Source: Sorex araneus (taxonomy: Eukaryota > Chordata > Mammalia > Eulipotyphla > Soricidae). From it: a DNA stretch of 64,000 nucleotides. The stretch spans positions 189,276,095-189,340,094 of the forward strand of contig NC_073303.1 in NCBI RefSeq assembly GCF_027595985.1, given 5' to 3'. The notes under the pieces were generated by a model, which was not told the origin of the DNA, did no database searches, and saw nothing but the letters and a program-made list of their open reading frames with translations. Positions within the stretch are counted from its first letter, which is position 1. Each line of letters begins with the position of its first letter. Both the position numbers and the translations under genes were made by a program. This document shows, piece after piece, positions 21,758 to 32,045 of this stretch.

Positions 21758-22508
21758 AAGTAATGTTATTAAGCAATGTTACTTCCATAAGAAATCAAAG
21801 TAGATTTGTTACCTTAAAAATGAAAATTTTTTCTTAATTGCTCAATTCTTTTTCCTAAACCATTATACTGAAATGTTACTTTTTAAAAAGTGAGCTTTAT
21901 CGGTAAACAAGTTTACAAATGATGGGTAAATAGCATAAATATACTGTGATTTGATTATGTAACCATAGGACATTTTTTGGAGTGTACAATTTCCATAAGC
22001 CTTCCCAGTTCAGAGGCTATATAACTCCCAAATGAAAGGTTTTATTTGCAAACAACATACAGATACTTGACTGTTTGGCTTATGCTGGTAAATTCTTTGC
22101 TACCTGTAACTAAGAAAATTGTTTTCTCTGAGCTTTCCCCATTTTCCAGCACGAAAACTGAGGCAGGCAGACAATCATATAGGGTGCCCCTAGCAAGGAG
22201 TTTTGAAAGGTGTGATCTAAAGAGAAGATGTTATTCAATTACTAACAGCCAAAAACATGAAGGCTGGACCTCCTCTGGAGATGCTGAAATTGAAATCTCA
22301 TAAGACTGAATGTGCCAACTCCCTAGGGAGAAAAAAACCTTCAGCAGGAACAAAACAGTGAAGTAAGAGTATGAAAGATGAGTACCAAAGACACAAAGTC
22401 CTTCCTCTTTAACACCATCCTGGAAACAACTCACATCTGCAGAGAACCTCAGAGTAAGACAATTGGGAGAAAATCCATATAGAATCCCCTTCCCCAAGTT
22501 AATAAAAG
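21758..22508. other. Unique sequence with possible MIR trace
   Basis: 22130-22175 (CCCCATTTTCCAGCACGAAA, ACTGAGGCAGGCAG) resembles the conserved MIR core in reverse orientation. The remainder is unassigned. Confidence 0.35.
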
Positions 22509-22519
22509 ATAATAATTCA

Positions 22520-22755
22520 CTGTCATCACTGTCACTGTCGTCCCGCTGCTCATCGATTTGCTCGAGCGGGCACCAGTAACATCTCCATTGTGAGACTTTT
22601 TATTACTGTTTTTGGCATATCGAATATGCCATGGGTAGCTTGCCATGTACTCTCAATACTCTTGGTAGCATGCTGGGATCTTCGAGAGGGGCGGAGGAAT
22701 CGAACCTGGGTAGGCCGTGTGCAAGGCAAACTCCATGCACACACTCCGCTGCGCT
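22520..22755 (-). mobile_element. Long-body SINE with target duplication
   Basis: CTGTCATCACTGTCACTGTC tail, CATCGATTTGCTCGAGCGGG, GGCATATCGAATATGCC, TCGAGAGGGGCGGAGGAATC and GCTGCGCTAT. Exact 11-bp duplications ATAATAATTCA at 22509-22519 and 22756-22766 show the TGACAG-type tail is the true 3' end of the insertion. Confidence 0.95.
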
Positions 22756-22799
22756 ATAATAATTCAACCAAAAGAAATGAGTTGGTCAAAAAACAGACT

Positions 22800-22925
22800 G
22801 GAGGGTAGGAAGGGATATTCGTGATGTTACTGACGCCAGTAATGGGATCAGAGTTGAAACACTATGCATGAAACATTTGCATAACTGCTTTGCGAATCAT
22901 GTTGCCTAATTAAAACTTTTTTAGA
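22800..22925 (+). mobile_element. Possible L1-like 3' end
   Basis: GACGCCAGTAATGGGATCAG, AGTTGAAACACTATGCATG, AAACATTTGCATAACTGC and TTGCGAATCATGTTGCC..AATTAAAA have the layout of an L1 tail ending near a poly(A) signal. Short and diverged. Confidence 0.45.
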
Positions 22926-24652
22926 GGAAAACAAAAATTTCTAAAGACTTTAATCAAGTAAATGATATGTAACCATAAGGATCCACTGCCTAATGCCACA
23001 GCATTGACTAGTAAGGCACGTTCCTTGTTTCAGTTTATGGCCTCAAAATAATATTTTCTATTAACAACTCCAGTGAGTCTTAAAGAAAAGGCTGATAGAC
23101 TGACTACAAGGATAATAAAACTTGAATCATCTTGACATACCAGATTGCAAGAAATCTGTAAAAAATCTGTGTGTGGAGGTTGAATTAAGAGGATATATGC
23201 TATGAGCAAACTTGAAGAACTTATACTAGCCAAGGATAGTACAATTTGAATATCTAAAAGGATAATTAATTCTTTCAGAAGACCAAAACACATGAAATAT
23301 AGTAAACACACCAAATATATGAAAAATTCCTTAGCATTTACATTCTATGTAAATGCTAAGGAATCATTTTCTTGCTTATAAAAGAATTGAGGAAAAGTAT
23401 CTAGCAATTGTTCTAGATTTCCATTTTATGTGCGCAACTTTTGATAACTGAAAAGTTAATAAAGTGAAAATTTCCTTTATAAAATTACTGTATCTGGCAA
23501 GTGGATAATTTTGGAAATAACCTTGTAACAGAAAATGACTGGATTCGATGATTGTGTATCTAAGATTTTCAACATCACGAAAGATTGATACAATCAATCA
23601 TTAAGCTTCTACTGATAAAAGAGAAAATATTATCACGTTTAGAGTAGGCTTTCCTAAAAACTAAATGTAAATCTCATTAAACTTTTAAAGTCAATTCATC
23701 AATAAGGAAAAAACCTAACGGAAAAATGTGCATATAAACCTATCACAAGGGAATAACTATGTAGGCAGATAGCTACAAAAATACAAAAATGCACTTTTGA
23801 AATTTATAAATATCATATACCTATCAGGTTAGAAAGAGAAAAATGTTTTAATACTTAAAGATATACATACATACATACAAAGAGAACTAAACTGTAGTGG
23901 CATTTATGAAGGTAAGAAATGTAAGAAACAGGCTAACAAAGAAGCTAATAGAGTGGCTGTTTTAGATAGGAGGCAGTCATGGTGATGTTTCATAGGAGGG
24001 AAAAGTGTGCGACATATCTGGAAATGTTCTATCTCCTGGTTACCATGTTCAATTACATCAGGATGTTCAGAATGACAGGCTTGCTATCACTCATTTAGGT
24101 GTAGGTTTGTGTAGTGTTCTTAACTTATATAATATTTGATGGTTATGTTGAAACATTTTCAAAGAAGTTTAAGAAAGCGTAAGTTGAACATGGTAAGGAT
24201 TTCTTTGCTATAAGGTCTCTGAGAGTCTTTAAAATACTGGTACTTTCTGCGAATACTTAGGATGATCATTTAGGCTGCAACATTTAACACTGTAATTTGG
24301 CCAAAGAATCCTCTTATCCCCAAAACACCTATTAACAGTTCTGAGGATACTGGTGCTCCCTGAGGCATAGCTCAAGAGATTATCATTTTTTCCAAAGTGT
24401 TACTATAAAAAAAAAGGTATCCTGTATCCTGGGTGCTTATAATATACATGCAAGTAATATCAAAATATTAATTATCTAATAGCAGCATTTTAATGTACTA
24501 GACACGCAGGACAGGCAATTTTAAACACTTTCTTTTTGCCAATTTGTTTTGTGTAAACTGATTCAATTCAAATGGAATAATACTTGTCTTAATTTGAGAA
24601 TGAAATTTCAGTTTCCAGGTTCTTTCCAATACCTATTGCTTTCTTGATAATG
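22926..24652. other. 1.7 kb unique AT-rich sequence
   Basis: No SINE or L1 recognised. It contains the perfect hairpin at 23326-23364 and a short ATAC microsatellite near 23864-23879. Confidence 0.5.
23326..23364. other. Perfect 18-bp-arm hairpin
   Basis: ATTCCTTAGCATTTACAT (23326-23343), a TCT loop, then its exact reverse complement (23347-23364). It lies in unique sequence, not in a microsatellite. The stem contains ATGTAAAT, one base from a POU octamer. Function unknown. Confidence 0.95.
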
Positions 24653-24664
24653 AAAATAGAATAG

Positions 24665-24908
24665 CACTGTAACACTGTCATCCTGTTGTTCATTGATTTG
24701 CTCAAGCGGGCACTAGTGACGTCTCCATTGTGAGACTTGTTACTGTTTTTGGCATATCGAATACACCACGGGTAGCTTGCCAGGCTCTGCCGTGCGGGCA
24801 AGATACTCTCAGTAGCTTGCTGGGCTCTCCGAGAGGGATGGAGGAATCGAACCCGGGTCAGCCACATGCAAGGCAAATGCCATACCCACTGTGCTATGGC
24901 TCCGCCCA
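24665..24908 (-). mobile_element. Long-body SINE with exact target duplication
   Basis: Tail CACTGTAACACTGTCATCC, CAAGCGGGCACTAGTGACG, CACGGGTAGCTTGCCAGGC, GAATCGAACCCGGGTCAGCC and CTATGGCTCCGCCC. Flanked by AAAATAGAATAG at 24653-24664 and 24909-24920. A relatively young copy. Confidence 0.95.
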
Positions 24909-25045
24909 AAAATAGAATAGTTCTTTTTAATGAAAACGACCTGCACTTCAATAGGAAAATTTTGAATTAGGTCAAAGAATAGTAAAATATAGTCATAGTA
25001 GCTTCATAATCTAGTTTTGTTACCTTCTCTAATAGAAATCTTCAC

Positions 25046-25220
25046 TAAGAGGGCAATAGTACAGCAATTAAGGCACTTGCCTTGGCACACAGCTGATCTG
25101 GGTACAATCTCCAGGACCTTATATGATTTGCCAAGCAGTACCAGGAGTGACCCCTAAATACAAAGCCTAGAGTAAGCCCTGAGCACTGCTGGGGCATGAC
25201 TCAAGAGCAAAACAAAAATT
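25046..25220 (+). mobile_element. Poly(A)-type SINE, diverged
   Basis: AAGAGGGCAATAGTACAGCA, CACACAGCTGATCTGGGTAC, CCAGGAGTGACCCCTAAATAC and CTGGGGCATGACTCAAGAGC, then A-rich. Confidence 0.85.
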
Positions 25221-25240
25221 TTGCTAAACTAGTTGCAATT

Positions 25241-25369
25241 GATTATGCTATATCATAATATTCAAAGTATTATAATAATATAGTGATTATTATAAATTAT
25301 TATAATATATTATATATTATATAATAGAGCATGGTATTCAAAGATTATGCTATATCATAATATTCAAAG
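25241..25369. repeat. AT-rich block bounded by a 27-bp direct repeat
   Basis: The 27-bp word beginning GATTATGCTATATCATAATA occurs at 25241-25267 and 25343-25369. Between them is nearly pure A/T with self-complementary TATAATATATTATATATTAT-type sequence. Confidence 0.9.
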
Positions 25370-26469
25370 ATAGCATTTAAAGTACAGATGACTGGATTTC
25401 TAGTAAACTTGCAAGAAGTGCAGAAATGCTGGTTGATCTTCCCATGTGAAAATTTCCTGGCTACATAGTGGGTGGTCCTCTGAGAAAAATACCCTCGGGA
25501 TGCATGACCATCCTTGTTTCAGGTGATAACATCACAGTCCAAAATGGAGATAACAAACAGTCATTCAGGGAGAAGGCCATCCTGGTATATGTATGTGATA
25601 AGAAACAAACATAGAACAGAGGACCTGGATTGTTAAACTAATGCTCTTTTTAGGAGACAAATATCCAACCCAGTGGACAAAATGAATTGATGTTAACTGA
25701 CCTAATTCATTGGACATCCTTTATTCACTTATTGCCCACATGTTAAGGTTAAGTAAGGAATGGAGATACACAGTTTCAGTTTCTTTGCCATCAAAACTAA
25801 AACACTTAGGAAAATAAGTTTTATGCTAGATACAAATAGTTAATATTAAGAGAGTCAGATCAAAAGAATATCATTAAATTCCAAATTATGAGTACCTAAG
25901 TGTTGTCTAGCATCCTTTCTACAGTGCCAGGGGATGATAGAATAAAGTTTTCTCAGCTCCAAATATAAAAATGTCCATTCTCTTTATTACAAGGGAAATG
26001 CATATAATAAAATTATAGTAAACAACTTGTTTTAAATTCTAAAATGGTTAAGGTCTAAGATGTTTGTAGTTCTAAAAGAGCCAAATTTTGCAGGACATCT
26101 ATGTGAGAAACAATTTGGGGTAATGAAATAAGTAAGAGTTAAAAAGTAAGAGTCTTGATATTAAAATACAAAGCCAAAAAGTTTTCGTGAGGAGTAGCCA
26201 CATTTTTCCTTTAATATTAAATGTGAATCTTATGCAAGTGACAAAACTGTACTAATGAAATTTTCTCCAACTTTTAAACAACAGTATTAATAACCATTGA
26301 AAGATAACTAAAGTTTACTAAAAAAAAGTAACCTCTTACAAAATCGCTCTCTCCCCAAATCATTATAAAATTTGCTGAGTACCTTATCAAGTTAAACTAG
26401 TACTTGCAACTAATGCAAACTTTCAGAGAAAGATTGATATCTACAGCGGGTCTGAGCATTCAGTCATGC
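25370..26469. other. 1.1 kb unique sequence, nothing identified
   Basis: No recognised repeat, RNA gene or exon. Confidence 0.5.
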
Positions 26470-26485
26470 AAGAAACATTTTCTCA
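26470..26485. repeat. 16-bp target duplication, left copy
   Basis: AAGAAACATTTTCTCA, identical to 27137-27152. Confidence 0.94.
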
Positions 26486-27136
26486 GCAGAATGTCCTGAA
26501 CCCACACCAGGCTGTCTTCACTGGGGCACCACAGAAGGGGGCAGGTTGAGTTTCACTCCCACCCCAAGCAACAACCCTGGCAGTGGAAAACCTCCAGAAC
26601 CCAACTGCTGCCATGCTCAGGACCATTCTCCATATGCTCGGACAAGCCTCACCCAAGAGGGAACCAGCAGAGAAACCCAAGTATGCGGACCCCGTGACTG
26701 AGACCTCCAAGCCCGCTCAATCAGGACTGGGCCTCCTCCCCTCAGCTCCCCAGTTTTCCAGTTGCATGGCAGTCACACCCACAAACTGCCCCCGTGCCAT
26801 GTAATCTTATCAATGGCCAAGACCCAGAGACTATAAACTAAAGCTCCTGAAAGAAAGTGACATGGAATGTCCTGGATTGTGGCCACGCATGACCTCTTAT
26901 ACTCTAGCCCACTTATGTGCCAAAAGTAGCACACATTTGTTTGGTTTTAACATAATTGCTTGTATTCTCTTATATAAGGCTTAAATAGCTCCAGAATGAA
27001 ATATAACAACCTTCACACACTTCCCTTTTATTGTGTTGGGAAGGTGCTTGGTGGTGGTATTAGTGTTTGAATATTATCTGTAATGAACTATTGTGAACTA
27101 CTTTTGTGAAAATAAAATAAATAAAGTTGCAAAAAA
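26486..27136 (+). mobile_element. 651-bp non-coding retroelement with poly(A) tail
   Basis: Exactly bounded by a perfect 16-bp target duplication and ending in AAAATAAAATAAATAAAG plus A-run. The 5' half (AACCCAACTGCTGCCATGCTC, GACCTCCAAGCCCGCTCAAT, CAGGACTGGGCCTCCTCC) matches 59105-59245 in the element 58996-59667. The 3' half (CTTGGTGGTGGTATTAGTG, GTGAACTACTTTTGTG) looks like an L1-type tail. No significant reading frame. It may be a non-autonomous L1 passenger or a retrocopy of a repeat-derived RNA. Confidence 0.85.
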
Positions 27137-27221
27137 AAGAAACATTTTCTCAATCATTGAATTATAAAGAACAGAGGATGCTTGTTACTGAGAATACAAT
27201 ATAATCAAGATTTACTTCCTG

Positions 27222-27408
27222 TAGGCCAGAATGACATTACAGCAGGAAGGGCACTTGCCTTGCACAGGCCAACTAGGGTTCTATCCCAGGCAATCCATAC
27301 TATCCCACAAGCCTTGCCAGGAGTTATCCTTAAGGGCAGAGTCAGGAATAAATCCTTAGCACCGAGAGATGTTGTGGTGGTGCTACAAAAAAAGAAAAAA
27401 AAACTTAG
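27222..27408 (+). mobile_element. Poly(A)-type SINE, diverged
   Basis: GGCCAGAATGACATTACAGC, GCACTTGCCTTGCACAGGCC, GTTCTATCCCAGGC, GCCAGGAGTTATCCTTAAGG and an A-rich end. Confidence 0.88.
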
Positions 27409-27590
27409 TTTCTACTCTCATGGAATATATGGAATGTTAAATCAAATGAGAAAGTCAGAAGCAAAGGGCTTACACACCATTGAACAATGAGTGCTGGTCA
27501 CTGTGCCTCAGAAGAGGGTGCATGCACCTAGGAATGCGAGGAGACTTTTAGAGCAACTCTGTACTACTCTAACGCCTCAAGAATGAGATT

Positions 27591-27864
27591 CACGGTATCA
27601 CTGTATCAGATTCGCTATATCACTGAATCACTGTCATCCCCTTGCTCATCGATTTGCTCAAGTGGGCACCAGTAACATCTCCATTGTGATACTTGTTGCT
27701 ACTGTTTTTGGCATATTGAATACGCCACAGGTAGCTTGCCAGGCTCTGCTGTGGGGTCAGGATACCCTCGTTAGCTTGCCAGGCTCTCCGAGAGGGTCAG
27801 AGAAATCAAACCCGGGTTGACCGCGTGAAGGCAAATGCCCTTCCACTGTGCTATTGCTCCAGTC
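27591..27864 (-). mobile_element. Long-body SINE with extended tail
   Basis: The tail is a degenerate TATCACTGTATCA-type repeat of about 45 bp (27591-27635), longer than in other copies. Body GATTTGCTCAAGTGGGCACC, GGCATATTGAATACGCC, AAATCAAACCCGGGTTGACC, CTATTGCTCCAGTCC. Exact 13-bp duplications CAAGAATGAGATT at 27578-27590 and 27865-27877. Confidence 0.95.
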
Positions 27865-27914
27865 CAAGAATGAGATTAACCAGACAAAAATCTAGCAGAC
27901 TCGGTCTAGGCAAG

Positions 27915-28485
27915 GCAAACATGTACAAATGCCTAAGCACACAATGGAATGCAGTGCACTACAAGGAATGATGAAACCATGCAACTTGCTGCAACATGGA
28001 TGCAATTGGAAAATATCATGCTGACTGGATTAAGCCAGAAGAAGTAAAACGCGGGATGAGATTGTGTGTCTGTGGAATGATGGATGAGAAAATGTAGAGA
28101 CATAAAAGGGGGATGCCTAGGTCACCTTTGACCCCAGGGAGTAGAGAGGAGATAGAGCAATCAAGATGGGAAGAGAAGTAATGGGTTAACAGGCATCAGG
28201 GCCTCCGTTATACCAGTGACATAAGTGAGGGGTGTAGTCATACTTCCAAAACACGGATTCTGCAAAACTGAAAACATGAGATCTAAGTGGCAACCACTGA
28301 TACTTTGTAACATGCCTGTCAAGTTGACAGGCAGTGTTGGATCGGGGCTGGGACATGGAGGAAACCTGGGAACACTGAGGAAGTTGACACTAGTAGAAGG
28401 ATTAGTATTGAATTGCTATATGCCTAAAATGCAACTATCAATAACTTTGTAAATGATGGCTCTCTAATAAAAGATTTTTAATTAT
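27915..28485 (+). mobile_element. L1-like 3' end, diverged
   Basis: Frame fragments resemble the ORF2p C-terminus (AATWMQLENIMLTGLSQKK near 27988-28045), followed by a 3' UTR-like region ending AATAACTTTGTAAATGATGG, CTCTCTAATAAAAG. It differs clearly from the young L1 tails elsewhere in the window, so it is an older subfamily. Confidence 0.65.
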
Positions 28486-28529
28486 CAGTGCAGCACCATT
28501 GAAAAGGACGAGTAAAGAGAGGCTTCTAG

Positions 28530-28592
28530 GATCTCAGGGCTAGGATGAAATGGAGACGTTACGAGACCACTTGAGAAATTCGACAGTCAATG

Positions 28593-28634
<42 letters not shown>
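28530..28634 (+). mobile_element. 3' fragment of GAT-tailed element
   Basis: ATCTCAGGGCTAGGATGAAA, TGGAGACGTTACGAGACCAC and TTGAGAAATTCGACAGTCAA match the last 80 bp of the element 58996-59667. It is followed by about 13 GAT units (28594-28634) that correspond to its tail. Confidence 0.8.
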
Positions 28635-28635
<1 letters not shown>

Positions 28636-28639
28636 TTAT

Positions 28640-29798
28640 TAATTAATTGATTTTTAATACCTAAGCACAAAAACATGTAGAGTGCACTTGGGTAGTTGGG
28701 AAATATGTTTAGAGAAATCCCTAGTATATAAGTGATCGAAAGGAAGGAGGCTAACCATGGCGTGGCAGGAGAGGGGGTCCAGGAGGCTGATTTTCTGGTG
28801 CTTGAAGCTCGTCCAAAGGCGGGTGCTGACCTCAGCTATGTTTAAATGACAGTAACATTCTCATTTGAACTCGAATTGCCACCTTACTGATCTGATAGTT
28901 ATTTACCTCCACCAAAACCTGGCTTCAGGAATGTCCAGAATTATGTTGGCTCTTAGACTTGAAAATGTAAAGCTGCATGAATGGCATTTATTTTAGAAGT
29001 TAAATAAGATTCTGTACTTAACGTAAAGAATTGAGCCAAAATAATGTATTAATTTCATAGACAGGATCATTTGATTTGGACTTAGAGCTATATCATAGAT
29101 ATTTTGTTACATAAAAACTCAGTATGGATTTTTATTTTTGCCAAACATTTCCTGTATATAGAGGGTATCTCTTTTATTATAACATAAAACCTTTATTCCT
29201 ACTTGAGTATAGTAAGGTGGTCATAATACAGATGCTGCTTTTGTAATTGATCTTTCTATAAAACATGCTATTTAAATAATATTAGAAAATCTAAAGTAAG
29301 TTATGACAGTCTCAAAAATGATTTTTGTTCATGCAATTTTTAAATTTTTTTCACTGAGTAAAATTTTTACCAATATATAGCATTGATAAGCTTGATATCA
29401 CAGTCTCCATCTACTTGAGTCATGTGACACTGAATTAAAAAATAAAATCTGATCTAGCATCATAATTAGCACCACAGCATTAGAAAGAACAAACAAAACT
29501 GGCGAGAATTTAATTCTCTATTTAACTCCAATTTCTTATGGAGTTTCAGCTCTCTCTAGTGGCAGAGCAAGATTAAAAATCTGTTATACAATTTACATGG
29601 CACTGAAGATTTTCTTTTTTAGCTGATACATTTTCTTGGAGCTAGACCAAGAACAGAAGTAAAATAACACAAGTTCTAACAAAACTTATCAGCAAATTAC
29701 TCTGTTTCTGATATAATAATAGCTTTACAATACAATTTATTAAATTTTTTAAAGCACAGAATGAGACCATAGGATATTGATATCTAAATCATTCCTTT
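28640..29798. other. 1.2 kb unique sequence, nothing identified
   Basis: No recognised repeat. 28740-28850 is locally GC-richer (GGCGTGGCAGGAGAGGGGG) without an assignable identity. Confidence 0.45.
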
Positions 29799-29862
29799 CT
29801 GGGGCCAGAGATAGTACAGTTGTTAAGGTGCTTGCCTTACACATGGTCGACCCAGGTTCAGT
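29799..29862 (+). mobile_element. SINE head fragment
   Basis: TCTGGGGCCAGAGATAGTAC, CTTGCCTTACACATGGTCG and ACCCAGGTTCAGTC: only the tRNA-like head survives. Confidence 0.85.
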
Positions 29863-30443
29863 CATTTTTCTGTAAAACTCTTAGAAATCGTTTGTGGCAG
29901 TTCCACATTTAATAGATCTCAAATAGAGTATTAGACAATGGTACCAACTGATAACTGTGCTAATGACATTTTATTCCAAAAAGATAAATATCCTATAGTT
30001 CCCAATGATTACCAGATAAAACATTGAATTTTGTTAAATCTTCCTAACATAAATTTTTGCCTTTGTTTTATTTTGCTGTGTAATGTGTCTGTAGCAATGT
30101 TCTATGCTTATGAAAGCTAATTTATTAAACACAAACCAAAACATTATATAACATTCTAAATTATTAAGTATCTATAATTTCAACCATTTAGCAGTACCAT
30201 ATCCAGGCTTACTCTTCAGGTCACATTCTGCTCTAAACACGCTTCTCACTTGTTTGTCTCTCTGTTTCTTTCCTTGCTTATTCCACTCTGCAGAAGTCTG
30301 TTCTCCGTTTAACACACTTCTCCCCTTCTCTCCCCCTCAGATCTTTCTAAATCAGCTTCAATAAAAACTACATTGCTTCGCAAAAAATAAGTAAGTAATA
30401 AAACAGTGTCCTTTCCAGATCACTAGATTGTATTTTTTACTTT
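29863..30443. other. Unique sequence, nothing identified
   Basis: No recognised repeat or exon. Confidence 0.45.
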
Positions 30444-30454
30444 AAAAAATCACT

Positions 30455-30619
30455 GGGGGGGGGGGGGCAATAGCACAGCGGGTAGGGCGTTTGCCTTACA
30501 CACAGCCAACCTGAGTTCGATTCCCAGCATCCCATATGGTCCCCTGAGCACCGCCAGGAGTAATTCTTGAGTGCAGAGCCAGGAGTAACCCCTGAGCATC
30601 GCCGGGTGTGACCCAAAAA

Positions 30620-30643
<24 letters not shown>
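30455..30643 (+). mobile_element. Young SINE A of a nested stack
   Basis: Head degenerated to a 13-G run, then CAATAGCACAGCGGGTAGGG; tail GTGTGACCCAAAAAT expanded to (AAAT)n. The target AAAAAATCACT before it (30444-30454) reappears before SINE B and after the whole stack (about 31887-31897). Confidence 0.95.
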
Positions 30644-30651
<8 letters not shown>

Positions 30652-30655
30652 CACT

Positions 30656-30837
30656 AGGGGCTGGAGCAATAACACAACGGGGAGGGCGTTTGCCTTGCAC
30701 ACGGCCAACCTGGGTTCAATTCCCAGCATCCCATATGGTCCCCCAAGCACCGCCAGGAGTAATTCCTGAGTGCAGAGCCAGGAATGGCCCCTGTGCATCT
30801 CCAGGTGTGACCCAAAAATTTAAAAATTAATTAATTA
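30656..30837 (+). mobile_element. Young SINE B of a nested stack
   Basis: GGGGCTGGAGCAATAACACA through GTGTGACCCAAAAATTTAAA, with a tail of TTAA units. It sits directly behind SINE A on the same AATCACT target. Its A-rich tail received the next insertion (30838-31862). Confidence 0.95.
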
Positions 30838-31862
30838 GCCAGATAAACCCGGAGCCGCTGAGCGCGAATCGGACCCTCTGCGGCGCTTAAAGACTTTGAC
30901 TCCAAAGATGTAACACATTCGGGCATCCAGCGCAGCACCCGAGAGCAATGCATTGGGACACCAAACTGGGCTACAACTCGGTGCTGCTGGGGGTGGATTT
31001 TTTTTCCCCCCCACCCTGTCTTCCTGCATGGAAAGCGGAGAGCTGGCGGCACCATGTGGCAGGCGCCATCTTCTGATTCCAGACCCACAGGTATTCGGAT
31101 TTTACTTTGGGGGCTCCCAGGAACTCATGGGAAGGGGGCGTAACCGGCACGCCCTCGGCCCAGATAAACCCGGAGCCGCTGAGCGCGAATCGGACCCTCT
31201 GCGCCTAAAGACTTTGAATTCAGAGACTTCTTACAGCAATGCACTGGGACTGTGAGCTGGGCTATGTAATTTCTGGCAGAATTCTCCCTGGACTTTATAC
31301 AGAAATCCAAAACCGCGCGGACGCTACTGCGTCGGCGCGACTTAACATTTATAATTGTCAGCAATGTGAATTGGTTCCATTTGAACAGGTCTGACTTGGG
31401 GGGGAAACTCCAAATAATAACAGTAAGTTTTTGTTGAAAATATTGAAGGTTTTTAATGTAGCAGCCACCTCTGGACTGTGAACTAAGCAAAAGCCCCACG
31501 CTGGCCAACGTGGCGTGGCGTACACCATACTATGAGGCGCAGGAAGGGGGATGAGGGGGAAAAAGAAAAAAAAAAAGGGAAAAGGAAAAAGAGAAAAAAA
31601 AGAGAGAGAGAGAGAGAGAGTTATGTCAACTATAGTGAGTTTTGTGTTGAATTATGGAATGTAATCAAGGTAAAGAAAAAATGAAGTGAAATTCATTAGT
31701 TATACAGTAGGGGGTAGGGGGTGGGGGCGGGGGGTATACTGGGGTTTCTGGTGGTGGAATATGGGCACTGGTGAAGGGATGGGTGTTTGAATATTGTATA
31801 ACTGACATATAAACCTGAGAACTTTGTAACTTTCCACATGGTGATTTAATAAAAATTTTTTA
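30838..31862 (+). mobile_element. Non-coding L1-tailed element, copy 2 (monomer type B)
   Basis: Two tandem, CpG-rich 5' units start at 30840 and 31161 (CAGATAAACCCGGAGCCGCT, GAGCGCGAATCGGACCCTCT; period 321 bp). The shared body follows (CAGAATTCTCCCTGGACTTT, ATACAGAAATCCAAAACCGC, GGTCTGACTTG, TTGAAAATATTGAAGG) and the shared L1-like tail (ATACTGGGGTTTCTGGTGGT, AACTTTCCACATGGTGATTT). No coding capacity. Many intact CpGs suggest a recent insertion. The 5' monomers are unrelated to those of copies 1 and 3. Confidence 0.9.
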
Positions 31863-31886
31863 AAAAAATTAATTAATTAATTAATT

Positions 31887-31898
31887 AAAAAATCACTA
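31887..31898. repeat. Target copy closing the nested stack
   Basis: AAAAAATCACTA, matching 30444-30454. It marks the original empty site of the SINE stack. Confidence 0.85.
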
Positions 31899-31902
31899 AG
31901 TA

Positions 31903-32045
31903 GCAGCTGCATAGTTTTCATTTGTGTCGATGTACCATAGTTACTTTATTCAGTCATCTGTTCCTGGGCACTCGGGTTGTTTTCAGATTCTGGTTAAGGT
32001 AAACAGTGCCACAATGAACACAGACATTCAGATGGCTTTTCTTGC
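31903..32045 (-). mobile_element. Inverted 5' piece of an L1
   Basis: The minus strand carries the L1 ORF2 stretch FIVALFT-like ... GTDDW-like ... tail to a degraded WYI.T.ENYAA block. It abuts the plus-strand ORF2 end at 32046, with the two halves overlapping slightly in ORF2 coordinates, as twin-primed inversion would give. Confidence 0.65.
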
